Part shown: positions 16,359 to 24,904 of the stretch, piece by piece | Layout of the letters: every line of letters begins with the position of its first letter | How positions within the stretch are numbered: position 1 is the stretch's first letter | Source: Leptolyngbya sp. SIO4C1 | Lineage (GTDB): Bacteria > Cyanobacteriota > Cyanobacteriia > Phormidesmidales > Phormidesmidaceae | Assembly (NCBI GenBank): GCA_010671975.1 | Contig: JAAHIA010000009.1 | Span: 1-31,644, forward strand | Length of the DNA: 31,644 nt | Direction of reading: 5' to 3' | Notes under the pieces: model-generated | What the model was told of the DNA's origin: nothing | The model's database searches: none | What the model saw: the letters and a program-made list of their open reading frames with translations, nothing else | Program-made: the position numbers and the translations under genes

Positions 16359-17870
16359 CTAGCTTAAAAACAGCCGATAGGCCGGATTTTGGTTTTCATC
16401 CCAGTAGCGATAGCCGAGCGTGTCTAGAAAAGCTTGCCATTCGGCCATCTCTGACGGCGGCACCTGCATGCCGACGACGATGCGGCCATAGTCAGCGCCG
16501 TTGTTGCGATAGTGGAACAGGCTGATGTTCCAGTTGGGGCTCATGGCGCTGACGAATTTCATTAGCGCGCCGGGCCGCTCAGGGAACTCAAACCGATAGA
16601 GCAGCTCGTTGTGGGCAAGCGGTGAGCGACCGCCGACCATGTGGCGCAGGTGCATCTTGGTGAGTTCGTCGTCGGTGAGGTCGAGCGTTTTGAGGCCGTT
16701 GGCTTCAAAGGTTTCTTTCATCTTGATCGCATCGGCGCGGTTTTGGATTTGCAGGCCCACGAAGATATGAGCTTCTCGCTCATCGGCGATGCGATAGTTA
16801 AACTCTGTGAGGTTGCGCTTGCCTAGGCATTCGCAAAAGCGGCGCAGGCTGCCGGGCTCCTCAGGAATCGTCACGGCAAAGATAGCCTCGCGCTGCTCGC
16901 CAAGCTCGGCGCGCTCAGCGACGAAGCGCAGCCGGTCAAAGTTCATGTTGGCACCGCAGGCGATCGCAACCAGCGTCTGATCGCGAATGCCCTCGCGCTC
17001 GACGTAGGCTTTGGCCCCGGCAATGGCCAGCGCCCCGGCCGGCTCAACGATAGAGCGGGTGTCTTCAAACACGTCTTTGATGGCGGCACAGGTGTCGTCG
17101 GTGCCCACCAGAATGATGTCATCGACGTACTGCTGACAGAGCCAGAAAGTTTCTTCGCCCACCTCGCTGACCGCGACGCCATCGGCAAACAGGCCCACCT
17201 GCGGCAGCCGAACCCGCTGGCCCAGCTTTAGCGACTGATACATGGCGTTGGCATCGACCGGCTCGACGCCGATGATTTTAATTTCTGGGTGCAGCCGCTT
17301 GACGTAGGCAGCAATGCCTGAGATCAGCCCGCCGCCGCCAATGGCAACGAAAATGGCGTGAATTGGCTGCTGATGCTGTCGCAAAATTTCCATGCCAATA
17401 GTGCCCTGACCGGCAATCACGTCCGGGTCATCGAACGGATGAATGAAGGTCATGCCTTTTTCCGCTTCGAGCTGGCGGGCATGAGCGTAGGCTTCATCAA
17501 AGGTTTCGCCCTGCAGAATCACCTCGCCGCCGCGCGCTTTGACCGCATTTACCTTCACCTGCGGCGTCGTCACCGGCATGACGATAATGGCGCGCGAGCC
17601 GAGCTGCCGGGCCCCCAGCGCCACCCCCTGCGCGTGGTTGCCAGCCGAGGCCGCAATCACCCCCTGCGCTAGCTTTTCTGGCGAGAGCTGCGCCATCTTG
17701 TTATAAGCGCCGCGCAGCTTAAAAGAGAATACCGACTGCACATCCTCACGCTTGAGCAGCAGCTGGTTCTGCAGTCGCGCCGAGAGGTTAGGCGCCACCT
17801 CAAGCGGCGTTTCTTGCGCCACGTCATAGACGCGAGCGGTGAGGATGCGCTTTAGGTAGTCGGCTTGCAT
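16359..17870 (-). CDS. ilvA: Biosynthetic threonine ammonia-lyase (threonine dehydratase)
   Basis: A 503-residue PLP enzyme that deaminates threonine to 2-oxobutanoate, the first step of isoleucine synthesis. The PLP lysine is Lys51 in FSFKLRGAYNKM; the phosphate-binding glycine loop GGGGLISG lies near 178. The C-terminal 180 residues contain two ACT-like regulatory domains (from about 325: AVTIPEEPGSLRRFC, and from about 420: YRFEFPERPGALMKF), the layout of the isoleucine-inhibited biosynthetic form as opposed to the short catabolic one. It is convergent with the TPR-CHAT operon (16-bp gap) and divergent from the LURP-one-like gene (127 bp). Confidence 0.97.
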   Translation of the reverse strand: MQADYLKRILTARVYDVAQETPLEVAPNLSARLQNQLLLKREDVQSVFSFKLRGAYNKMAQLSPEKLAQGVIAASAGNHAQGVALGARQLGSRAIIVMPVTTPQVKVNAVKARGGEVILQGETFDEAYAHARQLEAEKGMTFIHPFDDPDVIAGQGTIGMEILRQHQQPIHAIFVAIGGGGLISGIAAYVKRLHPEIKIIGVEPVDANAMYQSLKLGQRVRLPQVGLFADGVAVSEVGEETFWLCQQYVDDIILVGTDDTCAAIKDVFEDTRSIVEPAGALAIAGAKAYVEREGIRDQTLVAIACGANMNFDRLRFVAERAELGEQREAIFAVTIPEEPGSLRRFCECLGKRNLTEFNYRIADEREAHIFVGLQIQNRADAIKMKETFEANGLKTLDLTDDELTKMHLRHMVGGRSPLAHNELLYRFEFPERPGALMKFVSAMSPNWNISLFHYRNNGADYGRIVVGMQVPPSEMAEWQAFLDTLGYRYWDENQNPAYRLFLS

Positions 17871-17997
17871 AACATTAAGGTTGATGAACAGGGGGTATGT
17901 ATACTCTACCGAGCTAACCTACCCTGTGGATATTTTCGGTAAAACCAGGGGCACTACTAAAGCGAACTCACTATTAAGATCTGCCGACGAGGCTACT

Positions 17998-18582
17998 ATG
18001 CAATATCCTTTGACATTAACGTTTAAATTTTGGGCGCTAGCGCCGCAGATTACGGTGCAAGATTCGTCTGGGCGACTGGTGTTTTATATTCGGCAGAAGC
18101 TGCTGAAGCTGAAAGAGTCGATTGGCGTCTTTGCCGATAAAGAGCGGCAGCAGCAGCTGTATGAGATCAAAGCCGACCGAATTATTGACTTTTCGGCTCG
18201 CTACAACTTTGTTAGCCCGATTGGGCAGACGCTGGGCGCGGTCAAGCGGCGCGGCTGGCGCTCGCTTTGGAAAGCCCGCTATGACATTTTTCAAGGTGAG
18301 CAGGTGATCTTTACCATCAGTGAGAAAAATCCTTGGGTCAAGGTGATGGACTCGCTGTTTGCTGAGATTCCGGTGGTGGGGCTGTTTACGGGCTATGTGT
18401 TTAACCCGAGCTATCTGGTGACGCGCGCCGATGGGACGCTGGTGATGACGCTGGAGAAAAAGCCGGCGTTTTTGTCGCGGATTTTTACGATCAAGCAGCT
18501 AAATCAGCTGAGCGAGACCGAAGAGACGGACGTGCTGCTGAGCCTGATGATGATGATTTTGCTAGAGCGGCGACGCGGCTAG
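17998..18582 (+). CDS. LURP-one-related (tubby-like fold) protein
   Basis: A 194-residue protein of the LURP-one/LOR family, a small beta-barrel with a central helix related to tubby and scramblase folds. ATG 17998 is chosen because GAGG sits five bases upstream; an in-frame ATG at 17881 would add 39 unconserved residues. Recognisable segments are FKFWALAPQITVQDSSGRLV, YEIKADRIIDFSARY, the repeated GQTLGAVKRRGWRSLWKARY and a C-terminal run LLSLMMMILLERRR with some hydrophobic character. Bacterial members have no settled function; some plant members are linked to defence and may bind membrane lipid. A TATACT -10-like hexamer at 17900-17905 has no -35 at proper spacing. Confidence 0.75.
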   Translation: MQYPLTLTFKFWALAPQITVQDSSGRLVFYIRQKLLKLKESIGVFADKERQQQLYEIKADRIIDFSARYNFVSPIGQTLGAVKRRGWRSLWKARYDIFQGEQVIFTISEKNPWVKVMDSLFAEIPVVGLFTGYVFNPSYLVTRADGTLVMTLEKKPAFLSRIFTIKQLNQLSETEETDVLLSLMMMILLERRRG

Positions 18583-18644
18583 GAGAGGCAGGCGGAGGGC
18601 GGGGGCTGGCTGCCTGACACATTTCCTGAAATGCCTGTGAGCTC

Positions 18645-18727
18645 GTAGGTTGCGGTTGAGGCACGAAACCCAACAAAATTATCGAAAGCCAACCGCGTTG
18701 GGTTTCGCAAGCTCAACGCCAACCTAC
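18645..18727. repeat. MITE-like imperfect inverted repeat
   Basis: Two arms of about 30 bp, 18645-18674 and 18697-18727, form a long imperfect inverted repeat around a 22-base centre. Outer ends are GTAGGTTG and CAACCTAC; inner ends are CGAAACCCAAC and GTTGGGTTTCG. This wording (GTAGGTTG and GAAACCCAAC) is a family of interspersed palindromes I have often seen between cyanobacterial genes. It has no ORF, so it would need a transposase elsewhere to move. It may also fold at the RNA level and end the transcript of the LURP-one-like gene. Confidence 0.8.
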
Positions 18728-18799
18728 ACAAACAAAAATATTGGCCAGAGAATAAGATATGTCAGGCACTCAGGGGCGGGGGGCCTTCCGCCCTTGGGT

Positions 18800-19039
18800 T
18801 TAGCGCCGCAGGCGGCGGCTGAGGACGATGATGACCTCACCGCTTTGACCGGTGGGCTGGGGGCTGCTCCAGTCATTGGGCTCGGCATAGCGGAGCTGGT
18901 GTAGCCGGTTGACGACGCGCTGTACGCCGGTGGGCGAGCCGCGCAGGCTGTGGTGAATGGTCTCGAACTGTGGCTCATCTGGGGTGAGAACAGGCGAAAG
19001 CGGAGGCACGACAATGCCCGAGGCGAGATATAGCAGCAT
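18800..19039 (-). CDS. Small hypothetical protein with hairpin-masked ribosome binding site
   Basis: A 79-residue protein starting at ATG 19039 (MLLYLASGIVVPPLSPVL); an in-frame start 14 codons earlier lies inside the hairpin region and is less likely. The later part, VQRVVNRLHQLRYAEPNDWSSPQPTGQSGEV, resembles small unnamed cyanobacterial proteins that share a 'hxRLHxLxYAExxxWSxxxPTGxxGEVhxhLxR' pattern (recalled, not searched). No cofactor or catalytic motif is seen. A GGAG ribosome binding site ten bases upstream lies in one arm of a 14-bp hairpin that ends exactly at the start codon. Overlapping frames on both strands are present, so the call is likely but not certain. Confidence 0.6.
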   Translation of the reverse strand: MLLYLASGIVVPPLSPVLTPDEPQFETIHHSLRGSPTGVQRVVNRLHQLRYAEPNDWSSPQPTGQSGEVIIVLSRRLRR

Positions 19040-19086
19040 GGATTTTGGTCTCCGGTAAGGGTTCGATTGGGAGGAAACCAAAATCC
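19040..19086 (-). promoter_or_regulatory. Hairpin sequestering the ribosome binding site of the 79-residue ORF
   Basis: On the minus strand GGATTTTGGTTTCC (19086-19073) can pair with GGAGACCAAAATCC (19053-19040): 14 bp with one G-U wobble and a 19-base loop. The 3' arm contains the GGAG ribosome binding site and ends directly against the ATG at 19039, so folding would block initiation. This looks like a translational switch, or the remains of a palindromic repeat. Confidence 0.65.
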
Positions 19087-19095
19087 AAAATCACT

Positions 19096-19358
19096 TAGCC
19101 ACCCCGTCACTTGCGTGCACGTCGGGGTGGCTAGGGCATAATATCCCTAGACTCCAGACTGCCTATGACAGTGTGGGGTTCAGCTGCTCGCTTGGTATTG
19201 GTAGTACCGGCGAGCGGCGCTAAGAGACCTTGGATTTTGTTTGAGTCACCGTCAGAGGGCCAACGGCTTAGTTATTGAAGATAAAGCGATCGCGTCGCTC
19301 AGTCAACTAGGCTGCAAGGTTTTTTTAGATTTGTTCTAGAGTACGAATAAAGCGAGGG
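19096..19358. other. Intergenic region with two strong hairpins, no gene seen
   Basis: An 11-bp perfect inverted repeat, TAGCCACCCCG (19096-19106) and CGGGGTGGCTA (19123-19133), has a 16-base loop. A second hairpin pairs GCTCGC (19186-19191) with GCGAGC (19210-19215) and GGTA with TACC inside it. A run of seven T follows at about 19319-19326 on the plus strand. The region separates the 79-residue ORF from the end of the LRR-Roc-COR-TIR gene. It could hold a small RNA or the leader of the ORF; no known RNA family is recognised. Confidence 0.5.
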
Positions 19359-22300
19359 CTAGGTGCGATCGCTTACTTTTCGCTCAATCGCTTGAATCAG
19401 CTGGTTGAAGCCGGAGTCGGTATGAATTTCAGCCGTTAAGGTATTCATATCTTTGAGGATATTCGTCAAGCTGGGCAGATGGCGGCGGATCTCGTTGTAG
19501 AGATCAATGTCTTCGCGAAAGCCGTCCATATTAGCGGCAGAGACTTCTTTGATAGCGTCGTCTAGCTCCTTGATTTGGCTTTCCCAATATTTGACATATT
19601 TGATTCGATCAATGGGCTTGTAGATTTTGGCATCGTTTAGAACGATGGGGAAGATGCGATCGCGAAACTGCTCGTTTTCAGCAATCTGCAGCAGCTCGAA
19701 CATGCAGTTTTCTGACTCTAGATATTTTTTACTGAGCACGACGACAACGCACTGCCCTTTTCCTAGCTGCTGCATAAAGGCTTTGATGCTGCCTTTGAAC
19801 CCTAAATCGCGTTTGTCGCGAATCAGCGAAATTTCTTTGTCTGCAAAGACTGCCTCCAGCCGATCAACAATTGATTCACTGTCGCCGCCCCAGGCGTAGG
19901 ACACAAAAACAGAGTTTGACGGAAACTCTGAAGCGGGTTCCTGATATTGCTGCGTAGGTAGGCTAAAAGGAAGCGGCAAATTGCCCATCAGAAAAGGATT
20001 TTGCTGAAACGTAAAGAATGATTCGGCACCGGCTTTAATTTCTTGCGCCTGCGGCTCTATCACATTGTCGATCAGGCGGCGTACCTGCACCATTTTGTAG
20101 CTTTTGTCGCAAAAGATTTCATACTGGCGATCGCGCAGAAAGCGCTGCAGCTTTTCTAAAGGGTAGACCGTTGGTGTCTGGCTGCCCTTACAGGTCTCAC
20201 AGTTGCAGGGAATCAGCGTATCGTACTGGAGCTTTTCGTAAGTCGCGTTGATTTTCTCTAGCTCATGGGCAATCACAAACAGCAGTCGCTTTTTCTGCGA
20301 GCCCAGAGCGCGAATGCGAATCTCTGACTTGTAGTAGCGGTCTTCTTCAATCACTTCGGCTCTAGCCCAGCCGTTGGTTAAAATCACACCGTGCTTCCAA
20401 ACCAGCTGCTGCTGCTCAATCTGCTCGTGCATGGCCACAATCAGGCGCGGGAAGATGGCTTTGGGCTTGAACTCATAGTGGTAGCGCAGAATCAGGCAGT
20501 CGGCATTACTCCAAGCGTCTTCATAGTCGAGCTGTTCTTTTTGCAAGAGCTGCGGCGCGATGTAGTGACCGTTGCGACCAGGGATTTCGTAGCAAAGCTC
20601 GAACTGCATCATCAGCTTGAGCAGCTCTGGTTGCATATTTTTATACTGGCTGTCGCTCCAGATATTTTCGAGGTCGTCATCGCTGAAGCGGCCTAGATTG
20701 TGGCGAACCTCGGCGTTATCAAGCACTTTGTAGACGGCGTTGGTGCCCCATTCAGGCTTGAGAATGACGGTGCGCTTGAGCAGCCGATCGGTTTGAAAAT
20801 GCAGGCAGACGCCCAAGTCGTGCAGATAGCGGCTGACCTGCAGCATCCGATCTTCGTCAGTGAAGCCGCTGAGCCGACAGAGCTCAAAGTATTCTTCAAC
20901 CGAAATATAGTCGCAGCTTTGGGCATAGTTTTCGAGCGCGTTGCGGACGCGCACCCATCTGCCCGGCAGCGGCGTGCCAACGTGAGACAGCTTTGAAATA
21001 TGGTGCTGAATTGCGCCTTTGATAGCGCTGAGGCCGCGATTGTCAGCCAGGTTCGTCGCTAGCGATTCCTTGAGATTGGTAAATTCGCCTCGCAGCTGGC
21101 GCTCGTTAATCGGGCACTGACGATCTTGCTTTTCATTTTTGACAATTAGCACCGGGCTGCTGTCGCTGAGCAGCTCAATCGCCTTGAGCCAGTAGTAAAA
21201 GTCGGTATTTTCTTGGCGAGTGTCGGCAACGAGCAGATAGAGGGACCGCTCGGTGAGAAAGAACTGATGCGTAGCGTGATAGATTTCTTGGCCGCCAAAA
21301 TCCCAGATGTTGACACGAAAGGTAATATCGTCAGAGAGATAAAACTCCCAGCGAATCACGTCGATACCTTCGGTTGAGGCTTCGTCTTGAGCTAGCTTAT
21401 AGTCTTCGCTGTCAATTTTTTTAGCCAGTGAGGTTTTACCCGCACCGCCTTCGCCAACAATCAGCAGCTTAGCCTCGTAAAGCGGGTCTGATGCTTCGTC
21501 ATTGCAGAGAGAGAAGTAAAAATCAAAAATTTCTTTCGGCTGGCGCGAGCTGAGAATTTCGGGCGGTATAGGTAGAGGATTGCCTTGTAAGTCGAGCCGC
21601 TCTAATCTGTCTAAATTTTGAAGGCAGCTAGGGATTGATGTGAACTTATTATTGCGCAGGTAAAGCTGCTGTAGGCTTTGGAGCTGAACAATCTCGGGCG
21701 GTAGGGCGCTGAGCTGATTGTAGCGCAGGTCAAGCCGCTGCAGGCTTTGGAGCTGAACAATCTCGGGCGGTAGGGCGCTGAGCTGATTGGCGCTCAGGTT
21801 AAGCCACTGCAGGCTTTGGAGCTGAACAATCTCGGGCGGTAGGGCGCTGAGCTGATTGGCGCTCAGGTAAAGCTGCTGCAGGCTTTGGAGCTGAACAATC
21901 TCGGGCGGTAGGGCGCTGAGCTGATTGGCGCTCAGGTAAAGCTGCTGCAGGCTTTGGAGCTGAACAATCTCGGGCGGTAGGGCGCTGAGCTGATTGGCGC
22001 TCAGGTAAAGCTGCTGCAGGCTTTGGAGCTGAACAATCTCGGGCGGTAGGGCGCTGAGCTGATTGGCGCTCAGGTAAAGCTGCTGCAGGCTTTGGAGCTG
22101 AACAATCTCGGGCGGTAGGGCGCTGAGCTGATTGGCGCTCAGGTTAAGCAGCTGCAGGCTTTGGAGCTGAACAATCTCGGGCGGTAGAGCGCTGAGCTGA
22201 TTGGAGCTCAGGTCAAGCCGCTGCAGGCTTTGGAGCTGAACAATCTCGGGCGGTAGGGCGCTGAGCTGATTGTAGCGCAGGTCAAGCCGCTGCAGGCTTT

Positions 22301-22484
22301 GGAGCTGAACAATCTCGGGCGGTAGGGCGCTGAGCTGATTGTAGCGCAGGTCAAGCTGCTGCAGGCTTTGGAGCTGACCAATCTCGGGCGGTAATCTCGT
22401 CAGCCTACATTTCGATAAATCCAGCTCTTTTCGCCCATCTCGCGCCGCTCCATCGATCAGTGCCAGCAGTTCATCCTGCGTCAT
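19359..22484 (-). CDS. LRR-Roc-COR-TIR (Roco family) protein
   Basis: A 1041-residue multidomain protein. Residues 31-306 are twelve leucine-rich repeats of 23 residues, eleven nearly identical (LPPEIVQLQSLQ core). A Roc GTPase follows: P-loop GEGGAGKTS (344-352), switch WDFGGQE, and the guanine-specificity region KNEKQDR. The COR dimerisation region spans about 520-850 and contains a CNCETC cysteine cluster. The C-terminus is a TIR domain (about 857-985; VFVSYAWGG) with Glu930 in MFELL at the position of the NADase glutamate. Roco proteins are GTP-regulated dimers, here with ligand-sensing LRRs and a TIR effector; bacterial TIR domains often destroy NAD or make signal nucleotides. Start ATG 22484 has AGGAAAGG upstream. 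It is 74 bp after the CHAT-CHASE2 gene on the same strand. Confidence 0.93.
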   Translation of the reverse strand: MTQDELLALIDGAARDGRKELDLSKCRLTRLPPEIGQLQSLQQLDLRYNQLSALPPEIVQLQSLQRLDLRYNQLSALPPEIVQLQSLQRLDLSSNQLSALPPEIVQLQSLQLLNLSANQLSALPPEIVQLQSLQQLYLSANQLSALPPEIVQLQSLQQLYLSANQLSALPPEIVQLQSLQQLYLSANQLSALPPEIVQLQSLQQLYLSANQLSALPPEIVQLQSLQWLNLSANQLSALPPEIVQLQSLQRLDLRYNQLSALPPEIVQLQSLQQLYLRNNKFTSIPSCLQNLDRLERLDLQGNPLPIPPEILSSRQPKEIFDFYFSLCNDEASDPLYEAKLLIVGEGGAGKTSLAKKIDSEDYKLAQDEASTEGIDVIRWEFYLSDDITFRVNIWDFGGQEIYHATHQFFLTERSLYLLVADTRQENTDFYYWLKAIELLSDSSPVLIVKNEKQDRQCPINERQLRGEFTNLKESLATNLADNRGLSAIKGAIQHHISKLSHVGTPLPGRWVRVRNALENYAQSCDYISVEEYFELCRLSGFTDEDRMLQVSRYLHDLGVCLHFQTDRLLKRTVILKPEWGTNAVYKVLDNAEVRHNLGRFSDDDLENIWSDSQYKNMQPELLKLMMQFELCYEIPGRNGHYIAPQLLQKEQLDYEDAWSNADCLILRYHYEFKPKAIFPRLIVAMHEQIEQQQLVWKHGVILTNGWARAEVIEEDRYYKSEIRIRALGSQKKRLLFVIAHELEKINATYEKLQYDTLIPCNCETCKGSQTPTVYPLEKLQRFLRDRQYEIFCDKSYKMVQVRRLIDNVIEPQAQEIKAGAESFFTFQQNPFLMGNLPLPFSLPTQQYQEPASEFPSNSVFVSYAWGGDSESIVDRLEAVFADKEISLIRDKRDLGFKGSIKAFMQQLGKGQCVVVVLSKKYLESENCMFELLQIAENEQFRDRIFPIVLNDAKIYKPIDRIKYVKYWESQIKELDDAIKEVSAANMDGFREDIDLYNEIRRHLPSLTNILKDMNTLTAEIHTDSGFNQLIQAIERKVSDRT
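21636..22394 (-). repeat. Eleven tandem 69-bp units encoding identical LRRs
   Basis: The LRR region is built of eleven consecutive 69-bp units. Four of them (21843-22118, 276 bp) are identical base for base, and the others differ by a few substitutions, mostly at the codons after LQSLQ and at the two residues before NQLSA. Such DNA-level identity points to recent expansion or continuing homogenisation, not just protein-level conservation. There are no spacers, so it is not CRISPR. Confidence 0.95.
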
Positions 22485-22558
22485 GTTGCTGCCTTTCCTA
22501 GCCTCTTCGATTTACCATAGCGCAGGGTCTACTGCAGCAAGAGGAAAATTAGGTAAAG

Positions 22559-24852
22559 CTATTTGACTATCCACAGCACGACTGCACTACCCACGATCGC
22601 AATCCCCCCCGCCACCACGGGCACCCACGCTCCCACCCAAAACAGCCCATAGCTGCTGCCCAGCATCACCAGCAGCAAACCGCCAGTGCCCAGCCAAAGG
22701 GCGCGATACCGCAGCCGCCCCACAGCCCAGCTGCCCACCAGCGACCAGCCAACAATCCAAATACCAGCGCGCCAAGGTCCCCAAGGATTGATCAGCGGCT
22801 GCCCCTCTAGCACCGCGCTCAGCAAGTGACTGACCGCATGAGCATGAATCTCAACGCCTGGCAGCTTTTGCGCCTGATGCGGCACGCGATGATAGTCCTT
22901 AAAGCTAGGCGCAACCGTACCGATCAGCACCACCCGACCCTGCACCCAGTCCGGCCGCAGCTGGTTATTCAAGATCTGCTGCACCGTCACCTGACGAGCC
23001 ACGCCGGCGCGGCTAGGCGATAGTTCAGCATCATCTGGTCGCCGCCCGCATCGACCGCTCGATAGCCGCGCGCCTCTACCTCCAGCGGCGTCAGCACCGT
23101 CTCACCGATCTGCGGTCGGCTGCGAACCTCTGCCGTCCAATCTAAAAACTGATTTTCTGTTGCCAGGTAGCGCAGCGCGGCCATCATCCCCAGCGAGTAG
23201 GGGGCCTGACAGTCTGAGCCAGCGTAAGGCTCCTGACTGAGCAGATAGCGCCGAATCGTCTCATCCGCATCGATCGGCACGTCGGTAAACCCCACGGCAG
23301 ATAGCGTACGCTCGGCGGGCACCTCCGGCGGCGGCGCAATGCCGGGGTCGCTGGCGCTGCTGCTGCCTCGGCAGGCGGTGACGATCCGCTCATCGGTCGC
23401 CAGCAGGCGGGCCAGGTCGGCATACTGCGGGTCAGCGGCGTAGTTGCGGTAGAGATCTAGCGCGATCGCGCTCGGCTCATAGGCCAGCAGCCGGTTCAGC
23501 AAAGTCTCTAGCGTGGCATCGCTCAGAGACGCCCCGCGCAGCGCATCGGCCGACTGCGCATTCACATCCGCCTCGGTCACCGTCACCAGCAAAATTCGCG
23601 CGTCCCAGCCCTGGCTAGGCCGCAGCCGCAGCAGCGTATCGTAGGCAGTTAGCTCTAACGGCTGCAGCAGGCCGCTCAGCCGCGCCAAAATCACCGCTGC
23701 TGCCACCGCCGCCCCGCGCCAGAGCCGCTGCTTTACCGGGCGAGCGGGGGTGCCCTGCCGCAGCTGCTGCCAGGTGGGCGGCGGCACCGTCGTACTCTGA
23801 AACAAAACCGGCAGCCAGCTAGCGTAGGGAAAGCTGTCTTCCAGCGCTTCGAGCTGTTCGCGAGCCGTTCTCACCGCCACCGGCAGCGGTTTACCCTCAG
23901 CAAAGGCTTGCAAAAACTGTTTCAAAAACGCCTGCGCCACCCGATCGGGCACCGGCTGCCGCATCACAATCACCTGCGGAATGTGCAAATCGCTGAGCGC
24001 CTGCGCCAGCCCCAGCCCGTCACAGGAGTTAAAAATTGCCAGCTGCAGCCCCTTTGCGATCGCGCTTCTCAGACCGTATTTCAAATCTTCTAGCGGCAGC
24101 TGCTGCTGCGGATTAATCTGCAGCTGCCCGCGCCCGTCCGCGTCAGACTCACTATGCCCAGCAAAAAAGAGAATATCCCAGCGCTGCTGCCACAGCTCGC
24201 GGCTGATTGCATCGCGCTTTGGCTCCACTAAAAAAGTCACCGCCGCCCCGGCCAGGCTGTTGAGAAACTGCCGATCGGCAGCCACATCAATGCCCTCGCT
24301 GTTGCCCAAAATCGCCAAAATCTTTACCTTGCGCTTAGCCGGTGCCGTCGCTGCCGCGACCGACTCAGCATCTAGCTGCCCAAAGCTAATCTCCGCCTGG
24401 CCGTAGCGCTCAATAAACTCCCACTGATGCCAGGGCAGCAGGCTCAGCCGCGCATCCTGCGTGCGAATCAGCACCTGAATCGGCTCGCTCGGATGAAACA
24501 CCTCGCGCAGATAGAGATCAATCGGATAGAACTGCGGCGACTTCAGCCAAGTTTGCAGCTGCTGTGCGATCGCCTCCCCAGACCGCTTACAGCTTTGCAA
24601 AGACCCGCCCAGTACCACCCGATGCGGCGTCAGCCGTGCCTGCGTCGTCAGCCCTCGATACGTCTCCTGCCACTGCGCCAGCGCCTCAGCCAGCTGCGGC
24701 TGCGGCGGCAAATAGCCCGTCTTCTGATCGGCCGCATAGGCAGCCTGCGCCAAACTCAGCGTCACCCGAAACCCCTGCTGCTCCAAGTCACCATCCAGCC
24801 GCAAAATCACCAATCGCTGGCCCCCGGGAACCCCCTTTATCATCTCCCTCAT
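22559..24852 (-). CDS. CHAT-CHASE2 membrane protein, interrupted by a one-base frameshift
   Basis: Two overlapping frames make one gene. The upstream frame (24852-22987, 621 residues) holds a caspase-like CHAT domain with His233 (FFAGHSES) and Cys277 (FNSCDGLG), a membrane segment near 385-400 and most of a CHASE2 sensor domain. The downstream frame (23002-22559, 147 residues) continues CHASE2 (GRVVLIGTVAPSFKD, LPGVEIHAHAVSHLLSAVLEGQPL) and adds three membrane helices. Adding one C to the CC pair at 23017-23016 (minus strand) joins them as NYRPSRAGVARQVT, close to the usual CHASE2 wording. No slippery heptamer is seen, so I read this as a recent mutation or a sequence error. Intact, it would be an extracytoplasmic CHASE2 sensor driving a cytoplasmic caspase-like domain. 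The exact start is uncertain because the leader is a purine-rich repeat; GQRLVILRLDGDLEQ marks the conserved N-terminus. Confidence 0.88.
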
Positions 24853-24904
24853 CTCCCCCTCTCCTTATCTCCCCCTCTCCCTATCTCCCCATCCCCTCAT
24901 CTCC
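24840..24904 (-). repeat. Purine-rich degenerate repeat between the DUF1822 and CHAT genes
   Basis: On the minus strand the whole gap is an A/G-rich array of GGGGAGAT- and GGGAGA-like words, about 6-10 bases each, running into the CHAT start codon. It holds several Shine-Dalgarno-like GGAG and GAGG motifs, so it may drive translation of the CHAT gene, and it is prone to length change by slippage. Confidence 0.7.

Noticed and set aside
17881..17905. TTGATG plus TATACT as a sigma-70 promoter of the LURP-one-like gene
   Set aside because: The spacer is only 13 bases, too short for a normal promoter.
18650..18904. Plus-strand ORF of 84 codons
   Set aside because: It starts inside the inverted repeat and overlaps the better-supported minus-strand ORF; the translation has no protein-like pattern.
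19141..19260. Possible tRNA or tmRNA fragment
   Set aside because: The hairpin does not extend to a cloverleaf and there is no T-loop consensus or acceptor stem.
21636..22394. CRISPR-like or satellite array
   Set aside because: The 69-bp units are contiguous, without spacers, and stay in frame as leucine-rich repeats.
22559..23002. Separate small membrane protein
   Set aside because: Its sequence continues the CHASE2 domain of the upstream frame exactly where that frame breaks off; treated as one frameshifted gene.
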